Positions 60,345 through 64,000 of a DNA stretch of 64,000 nucleotides are shown in pieces. Each line of letters opens with the position of its first letter. The stretch's first letter is position 1. Under the pieces are notes generated by a model. It searched no databases. It was not told the origin of the DNA and saw only the letters and a list, made by a program, of their open reading frames with translations. Where the stretch lies: assembly GCF_037975245.1 (NCBI RefSeq), contig NC_092567.1:15865876-15929875 (forward strand), written 5' to 3'. Made by a program: the position numbers and the translations under genes. This DNA comes from Apostichopus japonicus. Taxonomy: Eukaryota > Echinodermata > Holothuroidea > Aspidochirotida > Stichopodidae.

Positions 60345-63078
60345 AATTTATAGTTTAGTTTAGTAGAAAAAAGGATCAGGAGGGACACTTAAGTCCCCAT
60401 CAAGGACCCTATAAAGAGAGGGAAAGAACTGAAGACACAAACACTCAGACCCGATTACAATGCTTAAAGTGCTTGTCCAAAGCATTCTTAAACCCCTTGA
60501 CACTACTTGCAAGTACAACTTTCTCAGGCAAACCATTCCACTCATTCACAACCCTATTAGAAAAAAAGTTATGCCGAATATTAATCCTACTATGCGACTT
60601 TTGAAGTTTAAGACAATGACCTCTAGTACAACTACTGTTTGCAGACATGAAAAAGTCGGTAAAGGATAAATTGTCGAAACCATTCACAATCTTGAAAACC
60701 TGGAACAAGTCCCCACGTAACCTCCTAAGCTCCAGTGTGGTGAGATTCAACAGTTGTAACCGCCTATAATAAGGAACCCTATTTAAGGAACTAATCATCC
60801 TAGTAGCCCTCCTCTGGACCTTTTCAATTCCTTATCCTTAGCAAAATAAGGGTTCCAAGCCTGCACAGCATACTCCAGATGAGGCCTAACCAACTGCTTA
60901 TAAAGCCTAACTACGATGTCCTCTTTCAGAAAACTGAAGTTCCTCTTGATCATACCTAAAACCCTATTACCTCTTTTAGCAGCTTCAAGACAATGTTTGG
61001 AAGGTTGCAGAGACGAGTCAATGTAGATACCTAGGTCTCTTTCAACAGAGACCTCCTGTAACTCCACACCATTTAGATTGTATGTAAACTTTTGGTTACT
61101 ACTACCAATGTGCATTACCTTACATTTATCAATATTAAAAAGCATTTGCCACCCCTGAGACCAGGAAAAAATCATATCTAAATCCGCTTGAAATTTCTCA
61201 GAATCGCTTTTGGAAGAGACCTCAGAATACAATTTGGTGTCATCAGCAAACTTCTTAGCTGTACACAGAATATCTCCGTCGATGTCATTTATATAGGCAA
61301 CAAACAACAGGGGACCTAATACAGACCCTTGTGGAACCCCACTAGTAACGTTCTGCCAAGAAGAAGCACAGCCATTAATTACCACCCTCTGTTCCCTATT
61401 ACCAAGCCAATTCCCGATCCAAGACAGTAAATTCCCTATGACACCCATGCTCTTCAGCCTAAGTAAAAGAAGCTGGTGGGGAACTTTATCAAAGGCCTTC
61501 TGGAAATCCAGGAACACAACATCTACAGACCTCTGCCTATTTAGTGAGCTTGTTACATCTTCCATAAACTCAAGGATATTAGTGAGACAAGACCTTTTTT
61601 GACAAAAGCCATGTTGAGACTCTCTGATCAAAGACTGACTGCTGCAGTGGCGTAGGAAGGTACTTTTGAGTGGGGGGGCTGAAGACTGATGGCCGGCCTG
61701 GGGGAGGGGTCTAAGGGGAGGGGGTGTCCCCCTCCCCTTTGGAATTTTTTGCATTTCCAGGTAGCCTCAGATGCAATTTGGTGCAATATAGCACACTTCA
61801 ACACCCACTCCATTTTGTAAACTTAATTTTGTATTTTCACCAGGCCTTAGATGCAATTTGGTGCTCCAAATGAGATTTGTTTTCTCATTTGGAAATGAAA
61901 AAGGGGTTTTCTGACTTGCGAAGCGGGGGGGGGGCGGAATGATACTTCCGCCCCTCCACCTTTTCCACTGGGGGGGCTGGCACCCCCCCAGCCCCCCCGG
62001 TTCCTACGCCCTTGGACTGCTGAAGTGACAGACCAAAGACTTTTTAACAATAGACTCCATGACCTTACAAACTACACTAGTGAGACTAACGGGCCTATAA
62101 TTACAGGGCTTGGTCTTATCACCCTTCTTGAAAATTGGGGTAATATTAGCACATCTCCAGTCCCTAGGAACATAACCTTCATCCATAAATTTACTAAAAA
62201 TCAACGAGAGTGGAACGCAGAAATGGTGTGCAAAAGTCTTCAACAAATACGGATGGATTGCATCCGGTCCAGAAGCTTTAGAAACATTTAGACGAAGCAG
62301 CTCCTTTAAGACAACGTCATCCGAAAATAAGACCGTATCCACTTTAGGCCTATCACTGCCCCCCTGAAAATCTGGAATACTACTCGTATCCTCCCTTGTG
62401 AAAACCGACACAAAATAGTCGTTCAAAAGATCTGCAAGATCCTGACTATCAGTAACTATCTTATCAGCCTGTGGTGCCCTAAGAGAAACAATTGCATCTT
62501 TAACTTTCTGCTTTGACCTGACATAAGAAAAGAAGGCCTTTGGGTTATCCTTAATTTTTAGGGCAATGCTTTTTTCGAAATTCAATTTAGCATCAGAGAC
62601 TAAGCATTCTACCTTCAGCTGATGAATTTTAAACTTGGCCAAAAGAGATTCAGATTTAGTCCTCCTAAACAACTTCCACATTCTACGTTTTTTGCCTAAT
62701 TGCACATCTAACTTTCTTATTCATCCAGTGAGGCATACTGCTTTTACGACGACGATTCTTCCACGGAACATGATTTTCCATAATGACCTTTAATTTATCA
62801 GCAAAACAAATCCAAGACTGAGAAGCACTCATATCACTAAACAAATTAATCCAATCTGTACCCTTTAGTAAAGTTTCAATTGCCTCTGTATCTGATCTCG
62901 AAAAATCAGGGACTTTTTCCTTGCTAACAGAATTTACGACCTTGCAAACAACATCAAAAGCTAGTATATCATGATCACTAGTTCCAAGTTTTCCTAGACC
63001 GGTCAAATCAACAACATTGCTTGGATTAGAACTCAAAACAAGATCCAGGATGTTATCCCCCCTTATGTTCAATATATT
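60345..63078 (-). mobile_element. CR1-clade LINE, 5'-truncated and inactivated
   Basis: The minus-strand ORF2 begins inside the endonuclease (LGTSDHDILAFDV near 62980) and continues through PHWMNKK. The reverse transcriptase follows: GPDAIHPYLLK, PIFKKGDKTKPCNYRPVSLT, HGFCQKRSCLTNI, DFQKAFDKVPH, SGVPQGSVLGPLLF and the catalytic KFADDTKLY. The C-terminal domain has LRRLRGDLFQVFKI and NEWNGLPEKVV, and ends at 60445. Breaks: a one-base frameshift in an A run near 62700, a 370-bp MITE at 61645, and a second frameshift near 60820. The 3' tail has short ACTAA repeats. Confidence 0.9.
61645..62014. mobile_element. hAT-like MITE splitting the CR1 reverse transcriptase
   Basis: The ends are CAGTGGCGTAGGAAGG and the reverse-complement partner CAAGGGCGTAGGAACC. 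A perfect 8-bp duplication GACTGCTG lies at 61637-61644 and 62015-62022. Ignoring the element and one flank, the LINE frame runs on without change. The G/C-rich interior block matches 29.7 and 56.85 kb. Confidence 0.9.
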
Positions 63079-63229
63079 GTTAATAGGAATGTCTGGAATT
63101 TAGATGAAAATAGTGCTGGGCGGTAAGTTTTAGTGCTGGGCGGGGCCGCCCAGCGTGGGCACATCCCTGCAAAAGTATCTGATTAGGCACACAGATTACG
63201 TATTGAGTGTTTGCGATGTGACATGCTAG

Positions 63230-64000
63230 CATTTGCTGTCATAGCATTTATGTTACCCAGACTAGACCTGTGTAACTATTTATCTGTAATTCACTGTGGG
63301 TCTTCTGTGCTTTCAATCTAAAAGTAAAATAATCATATAAATAATAAAAACGTAGGCTAGACCTATGTAAGTATTTATCTGTAATTCACTGTGAGTCTTC
63401 TGTGCTTTCAATCTAATAGTATATATTCCCTGGATCTGTCATTTATGTTAAATAGGCTAGACCTATGTAACTATTTATCTGTATTCCCTGTGGGTCTTCT
63501 GTGCTTTCAATCTCAAAGTAAAATAATAATATAAATAATAGTTAAATAGAATAGACCTATGTAACTATTTATCTGTAATTCACTGTGGGTCTTCTCTGCG
63601 CTTTCAATCTAAAAGTAAAATAATCATATAAATAATAGAAACGTAGGCTAGGCCTATGTAAGTATTTATCTGTAATTCACTGTGAGTCTCCTGTGCTTTC
63701 AATCTAATAGTATATATTCCCTGGACCTGTCATTTATGTTAAATAGGCTAGACCTATGTAACTATTTATCTGTATTCCCTGTGGGTCTTCTGTGCTTTCA
63801 ATCTCAAAGTAAAATAATAATATAAATAATAGTTAAATAGAATAGACCTATGTAACTATTTATCTGTAATTCACTGTAAGTCTTCTGCGCTTTCAATCTA
63901 AAAGTAAAATAATCATATAAATAATAGAAACGTAGGCTAGGCCTATGTAAGTATTTATCTGTAATTCACTGTGAGTCTTCTGTGCTTTCAATCTAATAGT
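63230..64000. repeat. Satellite with three-monomer higher-order unit, runs off the window
   Basis: Monomers of about 92-101 bp share TATTTATCTGTAATTCACTG and CTTCTGTGCTTTCAATCTA. Three monomer types alternate (one with CTGTATTCCCTGTGGG, one with TAATAGTATATATTCCC). The same type recurs every 290-293 bp, at 63274, 63564 and 63857. Confidence 0.9.

Larger units (their letters stand above)
60059..63169. mobile_element. TIR element hosting the CR1 LINE, 6-bp target duplication
   Basis: The ends CAGGGATGTGCCCAGG and TGGGCACATCCCTG are inverted over 14 bp. CAAAAG flanks both sides (60053-60058, 63170-63175). Outside the LINE only a few hundred bases belong to this element (60059-60345 and 63080-63169), so it is a short non-autonomous element enlarged by the LINE. 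Confidence 0.7.

Noticed and set aside
61628-61813. Apparent protein starts upstream of the CR1 reverse transcriptase fragment
   Set aside because: The first residues of this frame and of the long frame beginning at 61754 come from the inserted MITE, not from the LINE.
63230-64000. Possible CRISPR-like regular repeats
   Set aside because: Whole monomers are repeated with no unique spacers, in an intron-bearing eukaryotic genome. It is a satellite.

Overview
This is intron-rich, AT-rich, transposon-laden animal DNA, with GT-AG introns, LINE, SINE, hAT-like and Penelope-type elements, dinucleotide and trinucleotide arrays, and scattered single genes without operons. The fibrinogen-domain lectin genes, the BRSK kinase and the repeat repertoire suggest a marine invertebrate deuterostome. 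A sea cucumber or other echinoderm is my best guess, but no marker in the window fixes the species.

Layout. (1) 1-0.9 kb: the last coding exon of a DPH4/DNAJC24-type diphthamide co-chaperone (+), preceded by a TTAA-flanked MITE. (2) 3.2-27 kb: a direct tandem segmental duplication of about 11.5 kb. Each unit carries one complete six-exon gene (+) for a secreted protein with signal peptide, TIL cysteine-rich domain, VWC/EGF-like stretch and fibrinogen-related domain (copy 1 4998-12433, 410 aa; copy 2 16526-24500, 411 aa). The coding frames close exactly across all splice sites. Exons 1-5 are almost identical between copies, whereas the last exon, which encodes the ligand-binding end of the fibrinogen domain, differs at 24 residues plus one inserted codon. 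(3) 25.9-33 kb: a dead L2-type LINE (-), whose 3' tail is the huge AAT array, with five other elements nested in it, four of them inserted directly. (4) 34.3-36 kb: a tRNA-like fragment, a TA array and a second copy of one nested element, itself interrupted by a further transposon. (5) 36345-37955: an intronless 536-aa FAD-linked oxidase of the aldonolactone-oxidase type (+). (6) 38-50 kb: gene-poor, with a perfect 70-bp palindrome, a U2 snRNA fragment, SINEs and short tandem repeats. (7) 50363-58402: five C-terminal exons of a BRSK/SAD-family kinase (-); its kinase and UBA exons lie beyond the window. (8) 59.4-63.2 kb: hAT-like MITEs and a CR1-clade LINE (-) sitting inside a terminal-inverted-repeat element, then a higher-order satellite to the window end.

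The genes do not form one pathway. The lectin pair is the local gene family and the most interesting biology: a recent duplication in which only the recognition exon has diverged, while post-duplication insertions (a solo LTR in copy 2, SINEs in copy 1, nested hAT-like elements) mark the introns. All coordinates, target-site duplications and splice phases were read by eye. Nothing was checked against a database.
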